Below, in pieces: positions 21,667-34,071 of a DNA stretch of 64,000 nt. The notes below the pieces were generated by a model. It saw only the letters and a program-made list of their open reading frames with translations, ran no database searches and was not told where the DNA came from. Source of the stretch: Smittium mucronatum (lineage: Eukaryota; Kickxellomycota; Harpellomycetes; Harpellales; Legeriomycetaceae); the NCBI GenBank assembly GCA_001953115.1, contig LSSL01001439.1, positions 1 through 64,000 of the forward strand, read 5' to 3'. The translations under genes were made by a program, and so were the position numbers. Within the stretch, counting starts at the first letter, position 1, and every line of letters starts with the position of its first letter.

Positions 21667-24600
21667 ATGTTTCTTAAATTAAAACAACATTCATATTTCT
21701 TGAGCTCGGAAGTATGAAAATATGACCTACCCATCCCAAATTCAAGCTGGTCACAAAGTTATTATTTTCTCTCTCACCCTATAGATAAATTTCATTGTAC
21801 TCCAATTCGGCCTAGCGAAACTTTTCTAACATTGAAATACCGTATTCCAGGCATATATAAGCTAAAAAGAGTTGGATATTTCTCCAAAAATTGAAATATA
21901 TTTCCGTGATTTAAGGGGAATAGCATTAAAATTTTTGAAGTAAGATTTACTGGAAATTTTACGTAGCTAGTTGATATTCTTGGTTAGGAATATTTTTAAT
22001 ATCACGAGGCTATTTTGAGGTCAATTATAACAGAATAGGGGCGTCTATAAAATGAAGGTACCTGGTCTTCCAGAAAATTTTATGCACTTTTCTGATCGAA
22101 ATTCCAGAATTAGATATCCATACAAATATCAGTGATTAAAATTTTTTTATGAAGTCTAAGTCGATAATTCACAATTTTCTTTAAGAGTCTAATTTTATTA
22201 ATCCCGTTAGAATTAGAATACAAACAGAAATTCAAAATTTTTTTCTCTTTTTCAAAGAGCTCAATTATTGGCCTTTAGTAACACCAATAGTATAGCCTAA
22301 TTGAAAAAATTCCAAGATGGGGGGGGGGTATTATTGTTGTTAGAATGTATCAGATTTCCTGTTAGTACGAATCCAGCAGTCCAACGGATTAGCTTATTCT
22401 ATTTTTATAATAATATTCCCTATAAGAATTTTTTTTATAGTTTTTAATGATTTTATACTGAAAATTATTCCGATAAAAAAAAATACAACAAAAAATTCCA
22501 CGTAATTCATTAACGGGCCTAAAATAAAATAAAATAAAAAATATTTATTTTCCTTTTTAAAATTATGTACTCCAAATTCACAAAATGAAAATTGAAAAAA
22601 CATTGAAAACTTTATATCAATTAATTTTTTTTTCTATATTTATGAAAATATTATAAAATTACTACTACTTCAATTTAAAAACGTATATTGGATTCAAAAT
22701 AAATCTTTATTGTTATTTTTTATATCGTTTTTTATATTTATAATTTCAGTTTATAAAATTTTAACATATCTAGTACGTTTAATTTTATTGTATTAACGCC
22801 TTTGAATTATTAAGTCATTTGATTTTTAATTAATAATTTTTTCCCCCTCATTCTTAGATATTGAATATCAATTTAAAGCGATTTAATAATAATTGAAAAG
22901 AATTAATAAATAATTTTATAACTCAAAAAATTTCATCGTACTGTTATCACATAAGCCAAAATCGAGTACATTTTTACCCAATAAACCGAATATTTTACTC
23001 TAACCGGTAAAAAGTTATGCTTTATAAAGTAAATTTAACGTTAATTAATACAGTTTGCGTATTTTGGAATTTTTTGAACCTTTTTTATATAATAAATCCT
23101 AGAATACAGGGCTTTGTATTTTTTAAAATTATAGCTTTTTTTCAAAGAGATCATAAAATATTACATTATTTTTTATGGGGGTTTTCATATTTTCTCTGAT
23201 TTTTTGTAATATTCGAATCTTTCCAAACGTTGGAGAAAATAATTTTTTAATTTTTATTCATTAGGTTTATTAATAATCCAAATTATTTTATATTTGTATA
23301 AAAAGAGATTAAATATAAAAATATATTCGTAATTTTATTATGTAGCAAGTCATAATTTTTCTTTTAGAATCCTTATTTTAGACTAACAGGAAAAACAAAC
23401 ATCCATATTTCTTTGGAAAATAATTATTAGATTCTAAAACAAAGGAGTTTTATTTAAGATTTAATTTATTAAATATTAGGTTTAATAAAATGAACAATAT
23501 ACATATTTTATATTCAAATTTATTCTTTATCCCCAAATGAAAAAAGAAATTCTTAAAATATATAACCTAAAAAAATTTAATCTTTCTTTTTTTGCTACCT
23601 AAACTAAGGGTAATATATATACATATATCGATAATACTAAACCTATTTTTTTAATTAAAAAGCGATTTTTGCAAATTATTAAACTATGAAGGTATACCTA
23701 TTTTTTTTTTGAAAAAAAATATAGTCACAACCCAGGGTATTCTATTAAATAGTTAATAATAAAAAGCATATTGTTATTAAATTTTAAAGATCTGGAATAA
23801 ATTTTTTATAAAAAAAATAATATTAAGGCTTAATTTTATATCATCAATAAACTAAATTGTAAAAATAGATCAGAAATAAAATTGCGGAAATCTTTATGTA
23901 AATATGTTTGTTTGATATTAAATTTTCGAAGATGATTATTGAGGAATCATTATTCCAAAATAATAGGATAAGACTGTTTTTTAAAATTTTCATATTACAT
24001 ACTCTATTTTTTTGTTTTTAAAGTAAAATTTGGAATTTGTGATAAATTATTTAATTTTTAAACTGATTATTCAAAATATTTTTTTCTCTTGAAGTTCCAA
24101 ATACATCTTTTTAGAAAAGGAATTAAAAATACAAAAACTATGATGAAAAGTTATTGGATATTTTTGAGTACCCATCTGAAGATTTCATAGAAAATTTTAT
24201 TCAAAATTTAAATTCAAAAAAATATGCATTACTTGAAAATTTATAAATTTAAAATTAATGCTTTTAACTTTAATTCAGGAGAAATGGGTTGGATTTTTTT
24301 TTAAGCCCCCTAAATATAATTATTTATTCAAGTGATAAATCTCTTATAGTAATTTTTTTGATAAAATTTGATTTTTTTAAATTGATCTCTATGTTTTTCC
24401 AATTTATTTTTAGGAATATTTGAAAATACTATAACTAAAATTTATACACCAAAAAATTTCAATTTCACCTCTTCCTAAAGAATCTGTAAATTAGAATAAA
24501 TGAAATTCGATATTTTGGAAAATTTAGAATTTGTTAAATATTTAATTTTTTCCCAATATAGATAATTTTATTTCAACCATTAAAAAAATGATGTTGAGAG

Positions 24601-27600
24601 ATTAAAACTCGACATATAAGTGAATAAAAAAAATTTAAAAATATTCAAATTTATCTTTTGTTGTTAAAAATATATATTTATATAAAAGGCAAATGAAATA
24701 ATAACAAAAGATATTTTTTTTTACTTAATAAAAAGAAAATTGAGTTGAATTTGCAAATAACCGGTAAAATGTAATAAAATCTCAATGAATAAATATTCAT
24801 ATTTAAAACATTCATAATTTTTTAATTTAAAATCATATTTTTCATATAATTATGAAATATTAAGATAAAATTTTTTCATTTTTTATTTATTAAATCAAAA
24901 AATACTTTTGCTTTAAATATAAATTAAAATTTTATATAATTAAAAATTTTATTAGGATTTAGTAAATAAAACGAAATAGAATAAATTATTAATATAACTA
25001 TAAAATAATGAACTAATAAACTAATTCAATTTTTTATTTGAAAATAGATTACATTTTTGTTTCAACTAAATTTTTCGTAATTTTTTTTTAAATTTTGTAT
25101 ACCTTCTGAAAAACCTTAGTGTCAAAAAAATATGAATTTTTATTTTGAAAAAGATATTTAAAAACTTTCAAATTCCCTAAAAAAATTTATTTAATACTTT
25201 CAAGTTGTTTTCACTTAAAAAAAATTTGTGCTAAAATAATTAAATAATTTATAAATATTATCGAAAAATATTGCTAAAAAAATTAATATTATTTATTTTG
25301 ATTTAGATGCACTCAATGAAAAACAAAATAAAGAAATAAAGAAATATAAGTAAAAGCAAAAAAAAATTATTCTCGAAACACCAAGATTTTTTTTATCATT
25401 CTATTTAATATAAAAAGATATAATATCTTTTAACCAATATATATATATATACATGAATCACAAAAATTATCTGGATTTTTTTATTGTAAATTAAATTGTA
25501 TTCCATTAAAAAAAATGAAATTTTCTTTTTATTTAATAACGAAATGGATTTAATCGATAAAAGATATTTTTTATTATAATGAATTTTTTTAAAAAAGATA
25601 AAAATCCCTTAAAGAAAACAATAGAGGCTCTTTACATAGGGGATAAATAATTACTGAAAAGAAATAAATATGACATAAAAAATAAATCGCCAAATAAAAA
25701 AACCATCTGGCAGTTAAATAATATTTTCATGAAGATATATAACAAGTAAAATATAGCAAAAATTCAAGGAAACCCCATTTAAAAACTAATAAGTGTATAT
25801 ATAAGTGAAATATAATTTTGTTAATATTTTTCCATAATGGAATTTTTTATATTTATCCGAAATTCAAATTAAAACTATTTATTATATTTAAGAATTATTA
25901 AAAGAAAAATTTTTTTTGAGAAAACTTAGCAAGTAATATTTTAGCCAATAACCTCAAAAAATATATACTCATGATTAAAGGAGGCGTTTGAATCTTGGAA
26001 ACTCAAAATGAAAGCATGTATAATATTTAATTATCATATTGTGACTAAAATTACGCCTATTAATTTATATTTTTCTAAATATAATTTTTTACAAATATAA
26101 TTTTACTAGAAATATATAAAACCATTTTTTATTGTGAAAAAAGTTGAAGATGATTTTGTGGTCAAAAATTGTTCCAATTATTTTTATTTTTTTTAAAAAA
26201 ATCTGAAACAAAAATTAATAAAAATATTCTTGTGGATTAATAATATCCATTTTTGCAAGCGTGGTATATTAACATTTTGTCTAATTATATAATTTATCAG
26301 AAGGTGGTTTGATAAAAATAAACTGTATCGGTTAACGTATTGAAGCATAAAAAACAAAAAAACATATTAAGGTTCAGGGAGAGTAAGTAAAGATAAAAAT
26401 TAAAGTAATAATTATTTTTCGACATTAATACATCAAAGATGAATACAAGGATGTGATTTAAACACTTAAAAGAGCTTTGTGGCTTATAAAACGTACTGTT
26501 AATAGGATTCTAATTCGAAAATTCATATTTAATTAATAAAGTTGTTAAAAAGATTCGAGGTTAGATTTAAGAGTTTTATGAGACTGATTTTTAATTTAAT
26601 GAGCTTGATTTGCTATATAATATATCTTATAGCAATATTGTTACGAAATATTTCGCTGTTGGAATAAAACACGAAAAAAATCTCAAAAATATATTAAAAA
26701 AAGGCAATGTAAAGAATTTTTTTTGTTAAAATCTAGACTGGAATGCTTAATAAAATTCTAAATATTTTGCATAATCTTTCCTTTTTTAAAAATAAAATAA
26801 AATAAAATATTTAATATCCGACTTCAAACTATTATTTTTTGAAGAAAGAACCAATTGAAGAAAATCTTGAGATAATCAATAATAGAGTTTATACAAAAAT
26901 TTCCTCATTTTTTTACAAGCTTTTTTAAGGAAATATTTAAGACTAAGAAATATCCCCATTGGGAAGATATTATAAAAAAAACCTAGCCAATTTATTCCGA
27001 TAATTAAATTTTATTTAATCGAACATTGTTTTTAATATATAATATATAGTAAACTGTAGTGTTTATGCGAATTGAATCAATTTTTTTGATAGTTAGAGAA
27101 TAAAAGAATTAACATATAAAGAAGCTAAACCAGACCAGTTTTTGATGTGTCTATTTATATTTATAAATTTAATGATTGTAAGAGTTATATACTCTTTTCA
27201 AAAATTTCATGAAAAAATAATGGAGGGTTTTAAATAGAATTACTTATTGATTTTCATTAATATAATAAAAAATCCATTAAAGCTATCTTCCTTTATTTTT
27301 ATATTTTCAATATATATATTCCATTTAATTGTAATTTTGGTTATCTAAAAATTATTTTTTTCTTGGCTGAATGTATAAATTTAAATGAAAAATGAAACCA
27401 AAGAAGGGTGTTAATGCCCTAAAAATTTAATATCTAGGTATCAAGTATATGAAGGTCCCAAAATGAAAGATTTTAATTATTTTCGTTGTTATTATTACCA
27501 TTATTATTAAACTCCCCCTGTGATTTAATATCGCTAAAATTTAAACAATTGTAAAATGCTGAGTTGATGCATATGTTTTACCAATTTAGAATAGAAAAGT

Positions 27601-28524
27601 ATAATATGGCAAAAGATAAGGATCAGCTTATTAATTAACCTTATGGTCGCCACATTGAAACAAATATTTCATATTAAAAAAAAAGAAAATGAGCTGCCCT
27701 CACTTTTGTTGTAGAGTTTTATATTTTGGGTTAAATGTTTTTATTTTATTTCTTATATCTTTAACAATCAATAGGTGTAATCGTGCTACTATTAATGTCA
27801 AATATCTATGCCGCTTTGGGTTATCCTATGATGCTTTTGCATTTATAATTAAGAATAATTTTTAATTTTCAAATTAGTTTATTTAACTTTGCCAAATCTG
27901 AATAACATAACACTTAGTCGTAAAAAAGTTATGAGAACTTACTAAAAATTCGAAATTAAATGAAAACAAAAATCGAAAAAAAAAAGAAAAAGAAAAAGAA
28001 AATTTATTATTTTATTTTTGGTGGCTAGGCAACTCCAACTTGACCATGATTGAATTTAGAAATATGTGTTTTTCAGATCACGAAAAACGAAAAATGTTAA
28101 AATATAAGGGTGTTTATTAATCGATTTTTTGAGGAAATTAGTGTGAATATGATGTTTACGGGGTAGTTGTAAAAAGGTAATAAGATATAATTGCTGTTTA
28201 AAAGTCGCTTAGGAAGTATTTTGAATCTCAGCGAATAACAGTTAATTAAGGGTGATTTTAAATAATGATTACTGTAGCCTTATAATATATTAATTAAAAT
28301 GGTATCAGGGGGGATCCTTTGTTGGCAGAAATTTGGCCCATTCAAATAGACTCGCACTCTGAATAAAAAGAACAGGTGTATCGTAGCTAGATTAAAGCAT
28401 TTTTTTTTCATTATAGCACTTTTTTTTAGGATTTTATAATGAAGTTTAATGATCTACAACAAAAATTAAGTCCCTTATTCATTAAAGGACGTATTTAAAA
28501 TTATTTGGCTCGCGATTGGTTTTT

Positions 28525-28735
28525 TTAACTCTTTCCGTGGAGCCAAATTCCACCTCACTTTAATCTATGCATATCAACAACCTCTATTGGCCAGCTTCTT
28601 GATTTTTTAAGGCAAAAATGTAAATTTAACCGAAATATGATACACATCACTAAAAACTGACACTCATCACTAAAATCTGTTATTCACTGCATTTTTCACC
28701 ACTAAAATCTGAGCTTCATCACTAAAAAACATTTC
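28525..28735. repeat. Family B MITE left end followed by a 20-bp minisatellite
   Basis: TTAACTCTTTCCGTGGAGCC at 28525 resembles the left end of the TTAA MITE family (third copy, right end not found). It runs into four copies of a unit beginning CATCACTAAAA at about 28645, 28665, 28697 and 28717. The spacing is 20, 32 and 20 bp, so a 20-bp tandem repeat carries one 12-bp insertion. Confidence 0.55.
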
Positions 28736-29644
28736 TGTTTATTTATTGTACAGATTTTTTTAAACTCTTACGAATCTTTCCTTTCTAGGAATTTCGATAA
28801 AATTTTCCTTATTACTCGATAAATATATTGATATAATTTTTGATATTAATAAAGGAAACAAATTTCCAATATCCATACAGTTTAAATTTATCTTATAAGC
28901 ATTAAAAAAAATTGAATTAATGGAATCAAAATTTATAGAAGAATTTCAAAATCTCCCTTTTTATCGCGAAAATCATTCTTACCAATAGCTTTTGCAACTA
29001 ATTGGGAGGATGTAATATCCATTTATAGAGAAAAAACTAAAAAGATTAAGGTGATTGTACTTTTCAGTATTTTCTAAAACTCTAAAATGAGTTATACATT
29101 AATTTTTTTGATATATTGATTAAATCTTATTTTTAATAATTGAGTCAGCTTTCTAAGACTTTATTCTATTTTCCGGATCTACTTCATCTAGTTTTTTACA
29201 TGTTAAAACTAAATGACCACTTTTCTATATGTCGCGACCTATTGAATATATTAGAATTAGTAGTTTTTATCACTATATAGAGCTAGAATACCTTAATAAA
29301 CCAACAAAAAACTGGAATAACGATACAAGTATTCTCTAAAAACTTGAATTAAATGCCGAGTACTATTAAAATACCTAGATTGTAAATTTTTGGTGAATTT
29401 AAATTGCACCAAGATCTTTAAAAATAAGTAAAACTTCTAGAATTTTTATTTTATTAAATGTGAAGCGGTTAATATAATTTCACAAAAGATTATATATTGT
29501 TGATGGTGGGATTAATATGATATTTAATAGCCATTTGGTACATATACCGTTTGATTTTACTAAATACAGTGGTACAGATAATATGAACCTAATTTCACCC
29601 CTTCTAAAATACTAGGATATATATATTTTTATGGATATGGACTT
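28736..29644. other. AT-rich intergenic stretch, no gene seen
   Basis: No coding frame or RNA gene recognised on either strand. Confidence 0.55.
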
Positions 29645-30030
29645 GTGGATTTATTTGGGATTTTTTTATGTTGCAATTATGATTTTGCTTTAAAAATTTT
29701 TGCGGTGGGCTTTATCGTCTCAGTTGAGATCAAAAATCATATCCATATATTTATCGAACAATCAATGGTTAAAATTGAACGAAAAATGAAAGTATCTTTT
29801 GCACTATCGGCGCTGAAAGAGTTGATTTATAGATTAATGAATGTTTTGCAGAATCTTTGGCTTATTCAAAAATGCCAAAAAAAATCCAAAAGTTTTCGTA
29901 TAAATCTACAAGAATTGCTTGTTTCTAAGAAAAAGCTCATCATTTCAGACCAATCGGTTTATATGACTAATAAAAATGAAGAGATATTTGTGACCCACAC
30001 CTATGCATCATTAAAACAAATGGAGGCCAA
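29645..30030 (+). CDS. Unidentified open frame running into an assembly gap
   Basis: About 128 codons stay open up to a poly-G run at 30031, with base composition less AT-rich than the surrounding desert. The frame begins at a TTG; the first ATG in frame is downstream, so it could be an internal exon or part of a decayed element. It reads as a Lys/Leu/Ser-rich, mostly soluble sequence with segments such as SALKELIYRLMNVLQNLW and no motif I recognise. The apparent continuation through the Ns is an artefact. A real exon, a mobile-element fragment and a chance frame are all possible. Confidence 0.25.
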
Positions 30031-30680
30031 GGGGGGGGGGGGGGGGGGGATATTTNNNNNNNNNNNNNNNNNNNNNNNNNNNNNNNNNNNNNNNNNNNNN
30101 NNNNNNNNNNNNNNNNNNNNNNNNNNNNNNNNNNNNNNNNNNNNNNNNNNNNNNNNNNNNNNNNNNNNNNNNNNNNNNNNNNNNNNNNNNNNNNNNNNNN
30201 NNNNNNNNNNNNNNNNNNNNNNNNNNNNNNNNNNNNNNNNNNNNNNNNNNNNNNNNNNNNNNNNNNNNNNNNNNNNNNNNNNNNNNNNNNNNNNNNNNNN
30301 NNNNNNNNNNNNNNNNNNNNNNNNNNNNNNNNNNNNNNNNNNNNNNNNNNNNNNNNNNNNNNNNNNNNNNNNNNNNNNNNNNNNNNNNNNNNNNNNNNNN
30401 NNNNNNNNNNNNNNNNNNNNNNNNNNNNNNNNNNNNNNNNNNNNNNNNNNNNNNNNNNNNNNNNNNNNNNNNNNNNNNNNNNNNNNNNNNNNNNNNNNNN
30501 NNNNNNNNNNNNNNNNNNNNNNNNNNNNNNNNNNNNNNNNNNNNNNNNNNNNNNNNNNNNNNNNNNNNNNNNNNNNNNNNNNNNNNNNNNNNNNNNNNNN
30601 NNNNNNNNNNNNNNNNNNNNNNNNNNNNNNNNNNNNNNNNNNNNNNNNNNNGGGGGGGGGGGGGGGGGGGGGGGGGGGGG
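30031..30680. other. Assembly gap (596 N) flanked by poly-G runs
   Basis: Ns occupy 30056-30651. A run of 19 G (30031-30049) then ATATTT precedes them, and 29 G (30652-30680) then TATATTTCT follows. The similar G-run plus TATTT on both sides suggests that assembly or sequencing failed at a long poly-G tract and that the two sides may overlap or be duplicated. Confidence 0.9.
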
Positions 30681-31642
30681 TATATTTCTATAAAAGCAAG
30701 ATGATTCGTTGCATCATTTCTCATTAATGTTTTCAGGGCACGAAAATGAACATATTTCTCGTTTATAATTATGGAGCTTTCTATTCGATGGCACAGTAAA
30801 TCAGGAGAATTTAAAGTATATTAAAAATGAAATGCTGATATTTACTGAAAAATGGAAGCTATTTTTTATTCATCTTGCCCTGAAAGATTTAAAATTAATA
30901 TTCGGCACCTACAAATGTGTAGACTTCAATTCGTTTAGGTTGTCTTATGTGTATTGTGATAAATGTATTCTGATCAACAAATCACACGAATAGAATGGGT
31001 TTTAATAAATTATAGTTTGAGCATGGTTCCCAACCAATTAAAGACGGGCTCTATTTATAGTGGTGGGTAAGAGATTGTGCAGGTGAGTAGCCACGCGTCG
31101 TTTCTCCTGCATGGAATAGCAAAAGTTATGCTTGGCGTGGACATAATAATTCTCTGCAGTCAATTATTAATCTATGCATTTATCCTTTTACATAAATTAT
31201 TAAACTTCCCAACAATTTTTCCTATTAGCCAAAGGTACCATAATCCGTTTTGCCGCCAATTTTTTTTAATATATCAACGAAATTTATTGTAATTTCATGC
31301 TATATTTCACCGGCTTTAAACCTCAAAAAATATTGAAAATAAATCTTGCTATCTGCAATATTCCCTTCACTATATTTTTATCATTATCACAATCCCTTTA
31401 GTCTTCTATCATCACTCCAAAAATTTAATATCCATTCTTGTAAAACCACTGACTTAGAACATTCTGTTGCTTTTCTAATACCCTGTCTCAATTCAACCAA
31501 AACTCTTTCTACTCATTCCTTTGCAATTGTTACCACAACCTACTTGTAAAATTATTCGATTTCCTCCCCGAACTGTACCGATTAGTATTTTATCAACAAA
31601 AGACTCTTGTCAATACTTATATCTCGTCTCTCTCACATAAGA
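30681..31642. other. Intergenic region upstream of the TMEM184-family gene
   Basis: Moderately GC-richer than the deserts. Near 30875 GCCCTGAAAGATTTAA resembles a worn family B MITE end. A TATTTATAG element at about 31052 and a strong donor-like CAG|GTGAGT at 31079-31086 could mark a promoter and a 5'-UTR intron of the downstream gene; this is speculative. No separate gene is recognised. Confidence 0.4.
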
Positions 31643-34071
31643 ATGCTCTCACTGGGATTCTTCATCATCATATGTGGAGTCTTTTCATGGACTGCCACTT
31701 TATATTCTTTCTGTACTATATTCCTACATTTAAAAAACTATTATAAACCTGTAAGTTTGTTCATTAATTGTCTCCCCAATTCTCTTTTTTTGGTATGTTT
31801 ATTTTCACCCATTTTTTCGATAATTTTTTTCGCTTTTTTATCAGGGGTTGCAACGATGGATAGTACGGATCCTTCTAATGTAAATTTAAATCCTTACTAT
31901 ATCACCAACCTTTCCTCTCCTCTTCTTTCCTTTCCCTTCCTTTCTTCTTTGATCTTTTTCAAAATCTCTTTGTCATAAACATTATATAACTCCAAATAGG
32001 GTTCCCATTTATTCCCTTTCTTCTTGGTACAGCATGCGCTTTCAAGATTATTCCCATTATTTCGACATTATTAGAGACGTTTATGAGGTTTCATTTATTT
32101 TACAAATTCCAATACCTTAACTTGTATATTTCATCCTTTTTTCTTATAGGGGTTTTTTATTTTTTTAACTTTTCTTCCTTCTTAGGCTTTTGTTATATAT
32201 TGTTTTGTGTGTTTACTTCTTGGATACATGGGAGGCGAAAGGGCTTTTTTAGTTTTAATGCACAAAAGACCCCATATCAAGTTGTTTTGGCCTGCTAATT
32301 ACTTTAAAAAATCATTTGATGTAATTATTATTCTCTAACGTTAACTTTTAATTATTATTTTTTTTTTTTTCAATTTTCAGTTTATTTTATAGATGAGTGA
32401 TCCTTATGACTATCTATTTATCAAAAGGGGTATTTTTCAATATGTAATAATAAAGCCTGCTCTTGCTGTTTTTACAATCGTCTTTGACTGGTTTGGTCTT
32501 TACTTTGAAGGAGATTGGAGCCTTTTTAGCCCTTATCTATGGATCCAGCTCGTGTACAATATCAGCATATCTCTTTCCCTTTATTCTCTTGCAATTATGT
32601 ATTTAGCCACTTACAAAGATCTTTCTCAGTGGAAGTAAGAACTTTTATTCATTTCTACTCACATATTCTTACTAAAGCCTTTCTTCATTTATTTAAAACC
32701 GAGTAAGTTTTCTCTTTGAAATAATTCATTGAACATCTTCCATTGAAATTTTTAGACCTCTGCCAAAGTTTCTTTGCATAAAAGCAATAGTTTTTTTTTC
32801 CTATTGGCAAGGATTTGTTATATCCATATTATCATCTTTTAATATGTATACTGGAGACTCTTCTGGAAAGTTTGCTGTATTGATACAAAACTCTTTGATT
32901 TGTTTCGAAATGATCATTGCTTCATACGCACATTCGGTATATTTTTCCCATGTCGAATACCTACCATCTTCTTTTAAAGACGAAGCTAGAGTGCGTCTGC
33001 TATACGCTTTCCGGGATTGCTTTTTTGTGTCTGATGTCATTGTTGATTTGAAATATGCGTGGAGTGGTGCTTCATATACATATAGCCATTTTGATCCGGT
33101 TGTTCAAGATGATTCGGAAGATTTAATAGTCAATGGTATGCATTTAGATATTTTTTTTATCTAACTAACATGCCTAATCCCATTTCCACTATTTAGAAAG
33201 TGTTGATAGGTCAGAAGTTGCAAGTGAACAATCTGTCACCATTTTCCAAAGTAATTCCGATTCGATCAATATTGACGGTTCAGGAAATAAAGACTCGAAT
33301 TTCTCAAATGATTATAACATAAATGGTATTACTAGTAGCAGTAATAATACACACGAAAACCAGTTAGCGCATTTGGAATCTAGATACGCGCGAGAACTGC
33401 GTAATGGTAGTCATTCGAGCGAAGATTCAGATTTCAGGAAAAGTAATATCGTAAATTATAATAGAAAAATAAGTGAAAAGAGGCTTAAGGCTGGCATGAG
33501 ATATGCCAAAAGGGGTACCGAGACATACTGGGTTAAAGGCTCTTTCAACCATGATAAAAAATATTACCATGGAGGCAAAATTTCAGATTTAGAAGGGGTT
33601 TCTTCATTGAAACAAGGTTTACCGAATCATAGCCAGGATCTTAACTCTATTGATAAGGGGTACACAGCAAGATTACCTACACAACAAGAGTGCCCAAGTG
33701 TTACCGGTGATCAGGAAGAGTTGCTAGTTTTCCCCAAAACTCCGAATGGATATGCTTACATAGCCTTTGGCGAGATGGGAATTGATTTTGAACAAGAAGC
33801 ACTGGGACCAAATAATTGCTTCGAGAACGAAATGGAGGCAGTTTACGCAGAAGCTAAACGCGTGGGTTGTGATCCGAATTATCCAGTGATTAGCGACGAC
33901 TCTTCTATTTACAGAGTTCCATGGACAATAATGCCATTAGATGGTATTATTACTAGCTCTGTTTCAGAACCAGTCGGAGGAAATGAAGTGTACAGTCAAC
34001 ACTCAATATCTGAGCATGGAGAAACTGTAAATGAAATTAACCATAGATTAGGTTATGGTTCTTTAAATTGA
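31643..34071 (+). CDS. TMEM184 / organic solute transporter Ost-alpha family membrane protein, seven exons
   Basis: Exons by frame continuity and GT-AG sites: 31643-31750, 31845-31879, 32000-32087, 32186-32320, 32393-32634, 32756-33135 and 33197-34071, giving 620 residues. The spliced product carries the family blocks in order: LQRWIVRILLMVPIYSLSSW, FDIIRDVYEAFVIYCFVCLL, GYMGGERAFLVLMHKRP, SDPYDYLFIKRGIFQYVIIK, LVYNISISLSLYSLAIMYLA, LPKFLCIKAIVFFSYWQGF and a RDCFFVSDVIVD...SHFDP segment typical of fungal and other eukaryotic members. About seven membrane spans lie within the first ~330 residues; the remaining ~290 form a polar Ser/Asn-rich C-terminal tail, presumably cytosolic. The family acts in vacuolar or endosomal membranes and in solute or lipid transport; the exact substrate here is unknown. 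Exon 2 is only 35 nt. The first ATG in frame was chosen as start; an upstream exon is not excluded. Confidence 0.92.

Larger units (their letters stand above)
16641..28520. other. AT-rich gene desert
   Basis: Almost 12 kb with no protein or RNA gene that I can recognise on either strand. Content is dominated by A/T runs, short tandem repeats and two isolated G-runs (16277-16287 and 22319-22328). Parts just after 16640 may still be retroelement remains. The longest open frames are about 60-80 codons of low-complexity Phe/Ile/Lys/Asn, as expected from AT-rich chance. Confidence 0.7.

Noticed and set aside
28640..28730. Regularly spaced short repeats that could suggest a CRISPR array
   Set aside because: The units are 20 bp in direct tandem with no unique spacers, in an intron-bearing eukaryote with no cas genes.
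29645..30727. A 360-codon plus-strand frame and a 237-codon minus-strand frame spanning the N gap
   Set aside because: Most of both frames is Ns and poly-G; the translation through the gap is meaningless. Only 29645-30030 is kept, at low confidence.
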